Below are positions 32,428-45,037 of a stretch of DNA of 64,000 bases, in pieces. Numbering within the stretch: the stretch's first letter is position 1; every line of letters begins with the position of its first letter. The notes below the pieces were generated by a model. That model saw only the letters and a program-made list of their open reading frames with translations, searched no databases and had not been told where the DNA came from. A program made the translations under genes and the position numbers. Origin of the DNA: Schizophyllum amplum (Eukaryota; Basidiomycota; Agaricomycetes; Agaricales; Schizophyllaceae); contig VDMD01000044.1 in NCBI GenBank assembly GCA_007026445.1, positions 1 to 64,000 on the forward strand, read 5' to 3'.

Positions 32428-34254
32428 CCCGGAGAAGGCAGCATTCCACCCCGGATGGTGCGGCCTGCTCACGCTCGACAATTGGCCGCCTCTCTGAGCT
32501 CCAGGCTTATACCGAGTCATCCGCTCAACCAATCCTCCTCGGATGTGATCGCAGAGGCCGTCGATGGCCTACGAGTATATCGTCGCCTATGCCTCGACAT
32601 GGACGGTCACTCGAGCACGGTCATCCGTCTGTTCCCGGATGTCTGACAGTGGTTCCTTTTCCTGTCTCCGCACTATAACAACGTCGCGGACCGGGACGGA
32701 TCTTCGGAAGACGACTCCCTCTGTCGCTTCTTGGAAGATGGGACGGTGGTTGTACCTTTGGCTTTTCGTATCGAACTCATCGCTTCGACCGTCCTTTCGA
32801 TGTCTACGAGTTCCATAGGATCCAGGACCCTCCTCGCGATACCTGAACTTGCGCGCGAGATCATAGCCATTCTCATTCATCCCGTCTCCACCGCGTCGGC
32901 GGCCGTGGCACAGCATCGCCTGTATGGCTTGGTCCACGGCCTTCTGAATCATCCTGTGGGAGATTTGAAGAGGCGAACGCTATTGGAGCTGACGGCGGCG
33001 GAGAACCGTGCCGGACATCTCGGCGCGGTTACTTGGGTTCTTCTTCAGCGTTTGGCATTCTTCTTCCATCCCGATGCCGCTACGGACGACGACGATCTCT
33101 TCATGCAGCGATACTCTCAGCTTTGGAGCGGGAAGATCATCCCAGCTGAGACTATATTGGACAACCTTCATACCAGGGATCCCGTCCCCATCATAACGCA
33201 ACTACTTGTGGCCGCAACGGACAAATGGCCTCCCGCGCAGACGCATCATCACTTCATCGTCTTCATCTGGATCCAGTATCTTGGACCTTTACTCATGAGG
33301 CCAGCCTTCACTGTCCTACCGCATGCTGAGCTCATCGCATCCATTCGCGGAGGGCTGCTCCTGCTTTTACGTCGACTCATATTCATGAATGCGGAGGCGC
33401 TGAAGCTGGGTAGAGACGGCGAGAACCATGCGAAGATGTACAAGGCTGCAACGGTCGAGATCATCGACGAGTACATAACTCCTGCACTTGTCTGGCGAGA
33501 TGTCCTGCGAGCCTTTCATTCCTTCGCCAAGTGCAAATCCGAGACTGCTGCTCTTCCTGAGCAATCGGAAAATATTCACTGGAGGCGCATGATGTGGCGT
33601 TATCGATACTGTCGCAAGGCGCATAAAGCATGCAAAGCGCACATTGCAGAGATCCCGGATTTGTGCGCTGCGCCTGGGGTATGTCGCTTCGCCGTGCTAC
33701 TTCAGCCCTTTCTGACATGATACACTATTTTGTCAGTGCTCCCGTCGCTACGGATTGCGCATGTGTGTCTGCGCAACGGTGCTTTACTGCTCTAAGGCCT
33801 GTCAGTCACGTCACTGGCGCTCTTCACATCGGCATATTTGTCCGCGGGACTACATGGGTACGTGCGCTGAGTGTTACCGTACACCATATCCCTTGACCCG
33901 AATCTTCCAGCCCATGGCCTCAATAACAACATAGACGCCCTCAAAGCCCAGAAACATATCACGCACGTCGAGCGCCTGCTCTTGAGGCTTGCCGCGCGGG
34001 AGGTCGTCTGCAACGAGCGCAGCGCGACCGCCCTAGGCAACCACAGAAGTGTACTGGCTGACTTTTCGGGACAACAGGCGCGACCTCCTATCTCTTACGG
34101 TAAGATGGATGCATGTGCGCCACGAAACTCGAGCGCAGGCGATGTGCGCTTGTGGGTGCAGATACGCAGCGACAGGCATCTCATTCTGATGCAGGTAGAC
34201 ATCATGACTCGCGAGATGTGGATGAATACAGCGGGCAGCAGACGTAGTACGTAG
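32428..34254 (+). pseudogene. MYND-type zinc-finger protein, third copy with an in-frame stop
   Basis: The layout matches the other two copies: an N-terminal stretch (SSRLIPSHPLNQSSSDVIAE), a helical body, then after an intron at about 33681-33739 the MYND finger CSRRYGLRMCVCATVLYCSK, CQSRHWRSSHRHIC. A second intron (about 33855-33911) precedes the end MNTAGSRRST. In the position where the intact copies read SSTWKW, this copy has a TGA at 32644-32646 in the same frame as the sequence on both sides. No nearby splice pair removes it convincingly. Sequence is much more diverged than between the other two copies. It has no counterpart in the right arm. An undetected intron is the alternative. Confidence 0.6.
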
Positions 34255-37200
34255 TGCTCGGTATGCCTTATGACTCTGCGCGAGAATGGGACGGAGGCTT
34301 CTCAGCCAGCGGAATGTACATGGGCATGAAATCAGGATCTTCCCGACATTATACGCACGCAGAAACCTATCGTATGATAAGGCGGACACGTACGTGACGG
34401 CACTGGGACTCATCCATACGGTGGCGAGCGCCGGCAGCACGACCATATTTGTGCCGATTTGTACGTGTTATGATCCAACATCATAGCGCCTCGCGTCCGC
34501 CCTCCCGCCTTGCCCCCACCCTCATCGTCCACGATTTACGAGTCTTACGCTTGCTGTACGACACGCCTGCGCCTCTGTTTTCCACGAAGTACACGCCCGC
34601 AAACGCATACAATGTCGCCGAAGGTCTTCTGAGCATCGGCTGCGCACCGCGTTCCCTCACGAGTCATCCTTATGTACGGGTTGCAGTGACATTGCCTTCT
34701 GCTATATGATCTGCCCTGGGAACAAGATGCTGACTGACCATCGTGCGGATACCTGGAACCAGCCTGGCGCGACACGAGCTGGGGCGCATCCAGCTCAACC
34801 CGCACTACTTTGGCCTCGCGCGTTCGGCCCGCACGTTGCCGCCGGCTGCGTAGGCTTCTTCTTTCGTACACAAGTGATGTTCTCATCCCTAGGTGTCACA
34901 GGCATGCGACGTTCAGGTGTATCTTCCTCCGCCGTGTTCCTACTACAGCGTCATACCTCGGCTACTAACATCTTCCCTCGCCAATCCGGCCCCGAGTCGT
35001 CACCTCACGCGTCTTCTCTCCCGTCCATCTGTGAGCTCTTATCTTCTGCGGCTTCTGTGCCCTCGTTGAGAACGTTGCCATTCACACAGCGCCCGAATCA
35101 TAACCCCGACAGTACCCTCTTCTTTGTAGATTCCTTCTTGGGCTCTCTTCGCACCGCAACGTGCTGTTATCCGTTGGACAGGCTACAAGACCTGTGGGAA
35201 AAATGGCTATTTGCGTCCGGGAGAGCCGTACCTTCCTTGTGGAGAAAGTCCAGGAAGATGACCGCCAGATATGTTCGGTGCGTCTGCGATGATCTGTGAG
35301 AACTCGCTGACAATTTGGCGACTTAGGGCCTCTCTCCCGTATGACCGCTACTCTCTGCTGGATGAAGCGGTTTCGACCTGACGAGCTCGGGCGCGAGTTC
35401 AAATGGCAGCCCCAGCAGGTTATGATTCTGTGTTAGACTGTGCTCTTTCGTACGTCAGTCAATCCATGAATCACTCGACGCTCGTTAGAACAACGTCGAA
35501 CATCTCAACTATCAGGACAAGCTTTCGCGACATCTGCCAGTGGAGTACAAGGGCACGAATCCACATATGGCGCACGCGTGGATCGGCTCGCTCTTCTGCC
35601 TCTACGCAATTGTGCTCCCTCAAGCAGACCGCTGCAGAATCCAAGCAGAATCACGCCCTACGCGAGCGTCACCCGGTGCGATTTCGAATGACGCTTATGC
35701 GGACGTCAGGCTGACTCACCCCAAAGATCCACTTCGTGCGCGTTGTTCAGCTTGCTGAGCGCATGCTCCACTGCTCTTGCGTATGCCTTGCCACTCCTGC
35801 TTGCCCGCGTTGAACCTCACCTGCTCGATGACCGTCTCGATTGCCGGTCTCGCGGCGGTGAGCGCATCGTCGAGACTATTGGTACGTGCTGTCGCTCGCC
35901 GAGGCTGGACGGATTTTTCATTCATTCTAGCCCAGTTCTATCCTTACTGCTCGAAGCTCCGCGCATCGGGCTCGGACTCTCTCGACTGGGCAAGCTCACA
36001 GATATCGGCCCGTCATTCCTCAAGCGCAGCCTCGGCGCGGCTCTGATACGGCTCTGAGTCTGCGACCCTTTGGCGTTCTGTACGCGTACTCCCGGCAGGA
36101 TTGGCAACAACTACGGCAGAAAATATCCAGCACGACAATAATTGGGCCACGCCTTTGGTGCAGACCCCTTCGGTGAAATTGACGAGACCCGTTCGGCACG
36201 GCGCCCATATGAGGTCTGGGGAATTTGACACGGCTTTATTGCTTTCGCGGGGTATCTCTTCCGGTGCGTGTGCGTGTGTGATTGACATGCTTTTCTTTCC
36301 TCGCGGTCCGGGCGGGTGATGTGTCGCGGGCGCGGGGGCGGCCGGGGTGACGAACCGGACGCGCGTCGTTTGTCCTCTTGGGTGATGGGGAGGAAGCTAG
36401 CCCGCTTTTGGTGATGCTCAGTGAACAAGAGCGATGTCTTCTTGCTCTTCCGGGCCCCGAGGGCCGAGGCTGCTGAGGGCACTTGTTTGAACTCACGCGC
36501 GCCGCGGATATGCTTATGCTTTTCTCGAATCTGGTCGTGCGCCAGAGTACGTCGGGCAACCTTAACTTTACGCTCTCTGACGCTGACTTCATCGTTTCTC
36601 GTCGCTCACCGCACCGAGCAGGTCACCAAGACGCCCCGGTCATCACAATGGACATCATCCCTGGACTGCTGCGCTCCCATCCCTGCCATCACCTATCGCT
36701 CCAAGAGGCGTGTCCCGCAGACGAGCCGGCAGCGTGCTTCCGGGAGCGTGGCGTGACGTATGTAGGCGACGCGTGATGGTTCGAGGGTGGTGAGTCACGC
36801 GAATGCGAGAAGAACTGTGACCGTTACGTTCAACTTCGACTTGATATGTGACATTGATGCGCCCGCCGGCTTCCTTCATCCGCTTATGGGTCCCCTTTGT
36901 CATCCTGTGCCGGCGCCACGCACGCCCCGCGCTTCTCGAAGGCACTGCCCTGTGCTGAGGGAACGCTTTCATTCTGGGAGACGCTTTCCTTCTGGGAGAC
37001 GTTTCCCTTCTGGACGATGCTCTTCCCTCTGCGCCGCTCGGACATGCTTACTCTCTCGTGTCTGGTCCCTGTCACCCTCTATGGCGCGATTGACAACCTA
37101 TACACTGGAACGATCGGCACCCAACTCCTTCGCCGCGCGATGCCGCAGCGCCTGCCTCTTCGCGCTTCCTTCTCTCCGGGATTCGCGCCCATCTCGCTGG

Positions 37201-37768
37201 TTACATACGCTCATTTGTCGACTCAGACTCACACCCATTTCGCCGCTTCGACCCACGCCTATAATGCGGTTAGGTGATCGCTCATCTCGCTGGACTCGGA
37301 CTCACGCCCGTAACGCGATGCGTTGATCGCGCAGTCGGGACTCGCGCTCATCTCGCCGCCGGGCTGTGCACGGTGGTGTCGGCGATGTGTCCGTCGCACG
37401 ACACAGGCTCGTCACCCGACGCAGGCTCGTCACCCGACGCAGGCTGTAATGGGACTCTCTAGCTGACGGAACCCATCTTACAACGAGCTGCAGTGTACCA
37501 TCAAGTTATTCGTGGTGTATCCTGTAGAGGTACGCGTGGCGTATACCATTCGGTATATGCCGATGTACGTGGCGCGTATATCTCTGTACGTGGCGCGTTA
37601 ACCTCCATACGTGGCGCGTATACCTCTATACGTGGCGCGTATACCTCTATACGTGGCGCGTATACCTCTATACGTGGCTGATGAAGCTTTGCAGGTCTTG
37701 GATGGCTCTGTAAACTGTGAGCGCGTATCAGGGGGCAGACGCGCATAACGAGGGCGCGCCTGCGATCG
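34255..37768. other. inner part of the left arm, unidentified conserved sequence
   Basis: From about 34390 on this segment mirrors 48700 down to 45421, at visibly high identity (roughly nine in ten bases in the stretches I compared). Coding-like traces occur in several frames: TLIVHDLRVLRLLYDTPAPL (34520-34580), HNPDSTLFFVDSFLG (near 35100) and MLMLFSNLVV (near 36510). No complete gene could be assembled and no family was recognised. It could be an intron-rich gene, a dead gene, or a repeat family. Confidence 0.5.
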
Positions 37769-37877
37769 GACAGGTAGCTACTACATACGCGCCTGCCCTA
37801 GACATACGCGCCTGCCCTAGACATACGCGCCTGCCCTAGACATACGCGCCTGCCCTAGACATACGCGCCTGCCCTAG
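37565..37877. repeat. two minisatellites at the inner edge of the left arm
   Basis: 37565-37677 holds about five to six copies of a 21-bp unit, TACGTGGCGCGTATACCTCTA. 37781-37877 holds five copies of a 19-bp unit, ACATACGCGCCTGCCCTAG. Confidence 0.93.
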
Positions 37878-39892
37878 ATGGAGCGGCATGAACAACGTTA
37901 AGCCATATTTGGCTAGACTCGCACGAGCCTGGCGCTATCTGCGCCCTCTATGTTCCTTACGGTTCGAGATCTGTGGCGGGCGTGGAAGGAGATCTGTGGC
38001 GAGCGTGGAGGGAGATCTGTGGCGGGGGAGCGTGCGATCCATCTTCGCTGTCGTTCGATTGGTCTTCAGTGACGGCCGATTCATCTACACCGCGGTCGAT
38101 TCATCTACACCGCGGTCGCTTGATTTATCTTCGGCGACGGTCGCTCGTCGTTCGATCCATCTGCACCGCGGTCGCTCGATCCGGCCTCCGATAGTGCTCA
38201 CACAGTCCTGTTTGGGTCGCTACTTCTTCGACAGACTCTACATCCTCAACAAGCCGATCTAGGTATCTCTCGCGCTATTTGCGCAGTTCGGACAGCGGTT
38301 GCACACTCTGCGGGGCAGGGTGCATTGAGTTCGGTCCTCGACACGCAGGTCACACGCTACCTACCTATTTGCAGCGAGCACGGCTCGTTATTTGCAGCGA
38401 GAGTGATTGATTTATGCAGCGAGGGGGGATCGCTATTCGCAGACTTGCTATTCGCAGACTAGTAGGCGACACGGTCAGTGTATTCAATTGTTGGGCACTA
38501 TAGCTAGGGGCGAGCGACACTATGCGGTGCTGACGCTGCGGTGCTCATCACAAGTCACTTTTAGGGCGAATTCTAGACGCGCGCGTGCTGTCCCTGCCCT
38601 CCGCGCAGACCTAGTCTCCCAACCGCAGACCTAGTCTCCCAGCCGCAGACCTGGCGAGAGGCCCGCTGGGCTATAACAAGGGCGCACGTATATGGGGAGG
38701 GAGGCTATAACAAGGGCGTACGTATATGGGGAGGCTATATAACAAGGGCACAGAAATGACTGTATGCGCCTTTGATGGGTCAAGGCGCGCAGTGATGGGC
38801 CAAGGCGCGCAGTGATGGGTCAAGGCGCGCAGTGATGGAAGACAGGAGGGCGCGCGCGCCCCGCATTCTGAGCATGATAAGCGCAGGGAGATGAAGTCAC
38901 TGTGATATGAGGGCGCCAGAGTCAGTGTAGCGCGGCGTCATCTCTCCCGGTGCCGTGCGCTAAGTCCGTTGCGGGCCTTCGAATGTCTGACAATGCGGAC
39001 GTCTTCGAAAGTCTGACGTTGCGGACGTCTTCGAAAGTCTGACGTTGCGGGCCTCCGATTCGAAAGCCTCTTCGACTTGTGGGAGACCACTTCGACTTGC
39101 GGGAGACCACTTCGACTTGCGGGAGACCACTTCGACTTGTGGGAGACTGCTTCGAGTTCGACTTTGCAGGGTCCCGTCTCTCACGGCAGTCCCGTCTCTC
39201 ACGGCCGTCGCGCAGCGCTACCCCGCCTCGTGAGTTATTCGACGCCTCGTGAGTTATTCGACGCCTCGTGGATTATTCGCCTCGAGGATTATTCGTGGTA
39301 GTGCGGCGCATCAAGAGATATTGGGTGAATTTGCGCCCTCTTTTGGGACGCGTTGGGGGGCGTCATGTCCAGCGCATGGTCCTCAGAAAAGCGTATGTAC
39401 CTCAGAAAAAGCGTATGTACCTCAGAAAAAAGCGTATGTGCCTCGGAAACGCGCGCAGGCCTCGGATTGATAATTGGGCGGGGCGCCATCAGCGAAGCCG
39501 ACCTCGCGCCGGGCATGCGCTGGGATAGCGGGGGGCGCTGATCGTTCTGGGCTGCGGTGGACGGGATCGCTGGCGAGGACAAGCGGAAGATGCCTGGGCC
39601 TGGGATTTGGGACGTACGCGGCGGGCGAGTGGCGGCGGACGAGGCCGGGGCGGTGCGGCCGGGGGACAGCGCTATGGCGCCGGTTCTTTTTGGGGTGAGC
39701 AGCGCGGTTCGCGCATGGACGACGGGGGGCCCTTCGCGCCGAGGGGTCTTGTCCAAATGCGGCAGTGACCGGAAAGGGAAAGAAGCCCCCGCAGATCCAC
39801 GATCACGACGCGCTAGCCGCGGGGCTATATAAGCGTCTCCACCCGGTCCCCACCCGGCTCGTCCTCGCCCCGCCCCCCAGTCTGAAATCACC
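37769..39892. other. palindrome loop, left part: dense minisatellites, no gene
   Basis: Arrays by eye: 37968-38036 (GAGATCTGTGGCGRGC), 38036-38120 (CGGTCGATTCATCTACACCG), 38662-38752 (GCTATAACAAGGGCGYACG), 38777-38838 (20-bp GATGGGTCAAGGCGCGCAGT, four copies), 38972-39056 (TCTTCGAAAGTCTGACGTTG), 39067-39150 (20-bp CGACTTGCGGGAGACCACTT, four copies), 39228-39300 (19-bp CGCCTCGTGAGTTATTCGA), 39381-39443 (20-bp CTCAGAAAAAGCGTATGTAC). Open frames across them are made of repeats. Confidence 0.85.
39826..39833 (+). promoter_or_regulatory. TATA box of the DUF6699 gene
   Basis: TATATAAG lies 67 bp upstream of the ATG at 39893. Confidence 0.65.
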
Positions 39893-41125
39893 ATGGCCTC
39901 CGTCTTCCGCGCCCTCTTTGGCAGCCGCCCGTCCACGCCCACAGCAGAGAAGCAGCGCCGCCCCCGCTCCTCCTCGCGCCCAAGACCCTCCTCCTCCTCC
40001 CCCGCGTCCCAGCCGAGCGAGAAGTTCGTGTACATTGCCCCCAGCACGCCGCCGACAGAGCGCAAGCGTGCCTCCAGCCATGTCTCGCGCTCAGCAGCGC
40101 CCTCGCCGCTCCGCTACGACACCTACGACGCAGCCACCAACCGCGCCAGGGGCCGCACGAAGAGCACGTCCCAGACCGGGCCCGTGCATGTCCCCCTTTA
40201 CCGCACGTCGAGTCACAAGGCAAAGGAGCGACGTGAGTACACAGCCAACCTACTATGACGCGTGCTGATCGTTTGCCAGCGAGTCCCTACCCGCTCTTTC
40301 AGCCCTCGACCTCGTACTGCAGCTCGCGCAGCGCCTCGAGCAGCGTCTCCGGCCGCCGGCCCTCATCGGCTCCGCGATCATCAAGTTCCTGCAGCGTCAG
40401 CCGGAACGGTGACCCTCGCCCCGTCCTCAAGCACACCCGCACATCAAGCGACGCTTCGCGGAACGGCCCTCGTGCGTGGCGTCCTACCCTTTATCTCTGC
40501 GCGCCACACTGACACGCACCCCACAGACGCGCACGTCTCGTTCCAGAACCCCAATCGCACCGAGACCCTGCACATGCACCCCCTCCTCGCGCACGGCCGG
40601 CTCTGCGCTGCGCCCATCTCCTACGACGTCACCCTCCCGCCCTCCTCCCGCACCGTGCTCGACCGCGGCACGCGCACGCCCGTCCCCGCCCACACCCTCC
40701 TCCAGCCCGCCAGCGAGGCGCCCTCCCACACCTCCCTCGTGCTCGCCTCGGACAAGTTCCCCTGGCCGGTCGTCGCCGCCTCCGGCGCCCGCGCCGCCGC
40801 GCGCTTCTACCTCTCCGGCAGCGCCCCGCACCGCGCGTCCCCCGGCGGCGAGCCCGTCACCGTGCTCGACGTCCTCTACGCGCTGCACAACACGCTCATG
40901 GTGCGCGTCACGCAGGAGGAGTGGGACGCGCTGGGCGCCGGGTCCCGCGCGCAGCGCAAGGTGACGCGCGCGTACGAGGCGCGCTGCGCGCGCATGGGCG
41001 GCGGGTGGGAGGGCGGCGTCCGGCGCATCGACTGGCTCGGGGAGAAGACCCGCCTCGTCGGCGTCGAGGTCGACAAGAGCGCGGGCGGCGCAGGCATCGG
41101 CAAGCTCGTCTTCTCGAAGGTGTAG
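39893..41125 (+). CDS. DUF6699-domain protein
   Basis: Three exons (39893-40232, 40280-40471, 40527-41125) give 376 residues. The N-terminal third is Ser/Pro/Arg-rich and probably disordered (SSSRPRPSSSSPASQPSEKF). The C-terminal domain reads LHMHPLLAHGRLCAAPISYD, then EPVTVLDVLYALHNTLMVRV, RVTQEEWDALG and a GVRRIDWLGEKTRLVGVEV strand, the pattern of the basidiomycete DUF6699 domain. No function is known for the family. Intron 2 is taken as 40472-40526 (GTGCGT donor, CTGAC branch-like site, CACAG acceptor); a longer alternative from 40410 also keeps frame. Coding GC is very high. It sits alone in the palindrome loop and has no mirror copy. Confidence 0.82.
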
Positions 41126-44100
41126 GCGCGCGCTTGTCAGCCTCGGCAAACCCCGGCTCTCATCCGGTGTCACGGGGCGCTGTCAGTGTTCGGCTCCGCC
41201 GGGCGCGGGGCTCTCGACGCCGAGGTGCGGGTCTCGACGCCGCGGGGTCCGCGGCGTCCTCGGCTGTACAAGCTCATGCCACGAACGCGTCTCGCTCGCC
41301 GGCCTCTCGGGACGCACCCCGGCTGTCCTCTGCCTCACTGCCGCCCACGACCCAGCCCCCGGCTCACTCCTCCCCTCCAAACGACCACCATGTCAAGCTC
41401 TCCCTTCTGCTTCTCTGCTGTTGTCGAAAAACGCGTCTGCTGTCGGACGATCGCGCGGGGCGTCTGTCGCTCGGTGTCAGACCCCGTGTCTGCCACTCGG
41501 TGCCAGACCCCGCGTCTGCCACTCGGTGCCAGACCCCCGCGTCTTCCACTCGCTGCCAGACCCGCGCTTTGCTGCGGAAAAACGTATATACGGCGTGCCC
41601 TTGTCGCGGTCAGCGTGCCCTTGTCGCGGTCGACGCGCCTTCCTTCCTCTTGGTGATATCTGGGACGATGTATCATAGGTATTCAATTGTTCTTTATGGC
41701 TGGTTCTTCTTTATGGCTGGTTCATGACGCGCGTGCTTGCGCTACGTACTTCTGTCTCATGCACCTACTTATCTACTTATGCCGCACGCATTCTACTGAT
41801 GCCGCACGCATTCTACTGATGCCGCACGCATTCTACTGCTGCCGCACGCATTCTACTGCTGCTTCACCTCACGCATGACTTACGATGACGATTTCCTTCC
41901 CCCCTGCCATATCCTTCCCCCCTGCCATATCCTGGTCTCCCCTGCCATATCCTGGCCTATCCTGGCCTATCCTGCCATATCCTGGCCTACCCTCCACCAT
42001 ATACACTTACTTACTACACCGCTAGCCCGCGGGTCACGACTCACGTTGGCGGGTTCACGACTCACGTCGGCGGGTTCACGACGAGCGACGCTTACGACTT
42101 TCCCGGTTCTCCCCACTTCCCAGTCCTCCCCACTTATACTTACTCACTCACCCTTTTCGAACCCCTCGCTGCTGTCGCTTTGCACTGGAAACTAGTTACT
42201 GTTGTTTGTAAAACTTATGAATACCAATATTGACTCAAGGGACTCTTTCTTTTGTTTTGTATCTCCTCCCTGTGTGCACCGATGTGGATTGAAGCGGGTA
42301 CCGATGTTCATTGAAGTGACTCGGTACTTTTGCTCTCTCTACGTGCGGGTACTTCCATTCTCCTTCGCGTGCGACAGACAAGGTGACCGGACTTTGTCTC
42401 CACGAAATTCAGGCAATCTCGACGCGGGTGATGACTTCGACGTGGTGATGGGTAGCGGTGGCCACGGCCCTCGTCAAATTTGCCCGTCCCTTGCCCAGGG
42501 CCACATAAGATTTCGGAGATGCCCCTGCGAATGCTTTCGGCCTTCATACTCTTCGAGGCAATAGACTTCACTCGCTCACGTCAACAGACTCTAAGTGGAT
42601 CCAACTAGCAATGCACGATCCAGAGTGTGCCAGCCCGCGCACGAATTGTGCCAAGTAGTCACACACCGCCCATGCGTCCTGAGTGTCCGGCGCGCATGAG
42701 TCCTGAGTGTCCGGCGCGCATGAGTCCTGAGTCCTTCGGCTTACACGAGTCCTGAGTTCCCGGAGTGCACGAGTCCCCCGGCGTGCACGAGTCCTTCGCC
42801 CCGCACGATTCAGTGCTCCGCATCCCACGCGCAGGGTCCAGGTGCTGCGCACGCCTTGTTCCTTACAATAATAATCAGGATATTGGCAGGCGAGCAGCTG
42901 TTGGTGGGCGAGAACCCCTGTTGGTGCGCAGTCGGTGCGTCGAGAAGCTGTCGGTGCGCGTCGAGAAGCTGCCGGTGAACGTCGAGAACCTGCTGGCGAG
43001 CTGGTATACGTCCAGGTCCCGACAGTAATCAAACTAGGTTCGACAGTAATAACAGGACCCGACAATGATAGGAGAGGTCCCGACAACAAAATAACGTCCC
43101 AAGACCGCAAAGTAGACAGCGGGAGCGAAATGAGGGTGGTTTCGGGGTTGAATCGAACGGAGTGGCCCGAGGGAGCACGAGGGAGACGCGGGAGACGCGA
43201 CCGGCCATGAGGGAGACGCGACCGGCCATGAAGGAGACGCGACCGGTCATGAAGGAGACACGACCGGCCATGAAGGAGACGCGACCGGCCATGAAAGAGA
43301 CGCGGCCGGCCATGAGGGAGACGTAAAAAGAAAACGAGGGCGACGTGGAAAGAAAACGAGGGCGACGTGGAAAGGAAACGAGGGCGACATGGAAAGGAAA
43401 CGAGGTGAAGAGGACTTCTCATATCTCTCGAGTACGTCTTAGTAGTGCATGAGTAAATTTTCGCTGGACGCTGTGCACGGGGAGCAAGCGAGGTGCTGTG
43501 CGGGGCGGTTGAGGCGTCGTGCGGTGCGGTTGAGGCGTCGTGCGGTGTGGTGCCACGGTGCCAGGAAGGGGGCGTGCGATGCGAATGAATGGTGGGTAGA
43601 GGAGACGTAGCAGAGAGTACGCAGATCTAGCGGAGATGCAGACGTAGTGGGGATGCAGACAGACGTGGCCGAGATGCAGGCGTAGCGGAGATGCAAGCGT
43701 GGCGGAGATGCAAACGTAGCGGAGATGCAGGCGTAGCAGAGGACGTGCAAACGTGGCGGAGATGCAAACGTAGCGGAGATGTAGACAAACGTTGTATAGG
43801 ACATGCAGCCGACAGCGTGTGTGATTGTTAGTCCGATATTGCGAAAGCCGTGCACGAATACGAGAGCCATACATGGAAACGATCGCGAGGGGAGAATGCG
43901 ATGATCTCGAGGGGATTATATCGAAGAAGGCTGATCGTGCAGGGATAGCGAGGATGATGAAGACATGGCCGAAGTTGTACGAGGAACATAAGCGAGATGA
44001 TTTGCGAGCCCTGGGGAGGAGTCTTGGGGCTCGGTGTCGTTGGATAAACGGAGCGCTCGACACCATCCGCAGCGTTACATGCCTGGCGCACAGCACAAAA

Positions 44101-45037
44101 GCTAACACTGGAAATTGACTACGGACTTCTCGGATAGACCAAGAGAGAAGAGTGAATGGTGATGAATGGACAATAGAGTCAGATATGAAGGAAGACGATA
44201 GCTGTCTGAATGGATCACGTACTTCGTCGCGTCGTACCGCCCCGCCGAGAGCCGTGGCAGAGGGCCACGTCGGAGGCTCGGGAACGCCGGGAACACAGGA
44301 ACGGGTACCGCAGGGGGTAAGGACCGCGCCGGAGGCACCACGTCTTCCCACCCGATCGAGTACCTACACCGCCGCACAAGTCGGGTAAGTATGGTAGAAA
44401 GTCTGGTAGCAGAGCGCAGCTTTCGCCGTCCCTTTGTGGTTTGGCGACTAGCAACGCCACCGCCAGGGTCAACTTCAAGGCGTATGCGCGCGCAGACCGG
44501 CGGGCGCCGGTACACGGGCGCACGGGGCAGTCTAATGTCAAGGCGGGCGTGAGAATCTGGGTGGCGGTTGAGTAAAGAGGACATAATGGAAGAGGCGTGG
44601 ACGGCGAGAGGACAGGCAAGGGTGCGTTTGTTGATTATGGGGAGGGGACGTGGCAGTGAGGGGGACATGGCGAGGCGTGTTGGGTGGGTCTGGGCAACGG
44701 GCGCAGTCGGGGGTGCTGGCAGGGGAATGGGGGACATGCACCTCTGGCAGAGGGTGTTGTGCTGCGAAGAGTTCATTGTTGGGAGTAAGAGGGCGTCATG
44801 CTTGGATCTCTGATGATCTTGTGCTGGGCGAAGGGTCAGCGATGGAGCAATGGGGTTGTGGTTAAAGACAACGCACCGTGTACCTCTCACATCATCGCGC
44901 GTGTTAAACTCGATCCCTGTACTTCGATTTAAGTAGTAGCACCTTTGGTTCCGTTCGCACTCGTGCAGTCCAGCGACGGCATGTCCTGGGCTATTCGTCA
45001 TGACCCTCTTGTTGTCTCCGTCTGCCTGAATCGGGCG
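41126..45037. other. palindrome loop, right part: dense minisatellites
   Basis: Arrays by eye: 41478-41575 (about 26 bp, GTGCCAGACCCCGCGTCTGC), 41778-41870 (20-bp GATGCCGCACGCATTCTACT, five copies), 41893-41990 (CCCCTGCCATATCCT), 42028-42088 (21-bp GGGTTCACGACTCACGTCGG), 42670-42790 (about 24 bp, GAGTCCTGAGTGTCCGGCGC), 42945-42990 (CGAGAAGCTGTCGGTGCG), 43186-43320 (21 bp, GAGACGCGACCGGCCATGAA, six copies), 43322-43405 (22 bp, GAAAACGAGGGCGACGTGGA), 43499-43560 (21 bp), 43625-43790 (GCGGAGATGCAAACGTAG). Long minus-strand frames here are repeat-derived. Confidence 0.85.

Larger units (their letters stand above)
17310..37768 (+). repeat. left arm of a large inverted duplication
   Basis: Read inward, this arm carries the GH78 gene, its promoter, a MYND gene, unidentified segments (31.1-32.0 kb and 34.4-37.8 kb) in the order mirrored by 57094-45421. 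Anchors: 34485-34504 is the exact reverse complement of 48661-48680; 36873-36892 of 46368-46387; 37721-37735 of 45454-45468. The arm is longer than its partner because of the 24370-31118 transposon and the 32.0-34.4 kb segment. Confidence 0.92.

Noticed and set aside
43186..43320. CRISPR-like appearance of regularly repeated 21-bp units
   Set aside because: Units are contiguous without unique spacers and the genome is eukaryotic; it is a minisatellite.
42568..43422. 284-codon open frame on the minus strand
   Set aside because: It is made largely of the 21- and 22-bp tandem repeats (HGRSRL-type units), has no recognisable domain and no intron signals; repeat arrays lacking stops explain it.
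44102..45001. 299-codon open frame on the minus strand beginning MTNSPGHAVAGL
   Set aside because: It starts with ATG and is long, but is Pro/Arg/Ser-biased, has no recognisable domain and no homologue in the mirror arm. GC-rich noncoding DNA gives such frames often. Transcript evidence would change this view.
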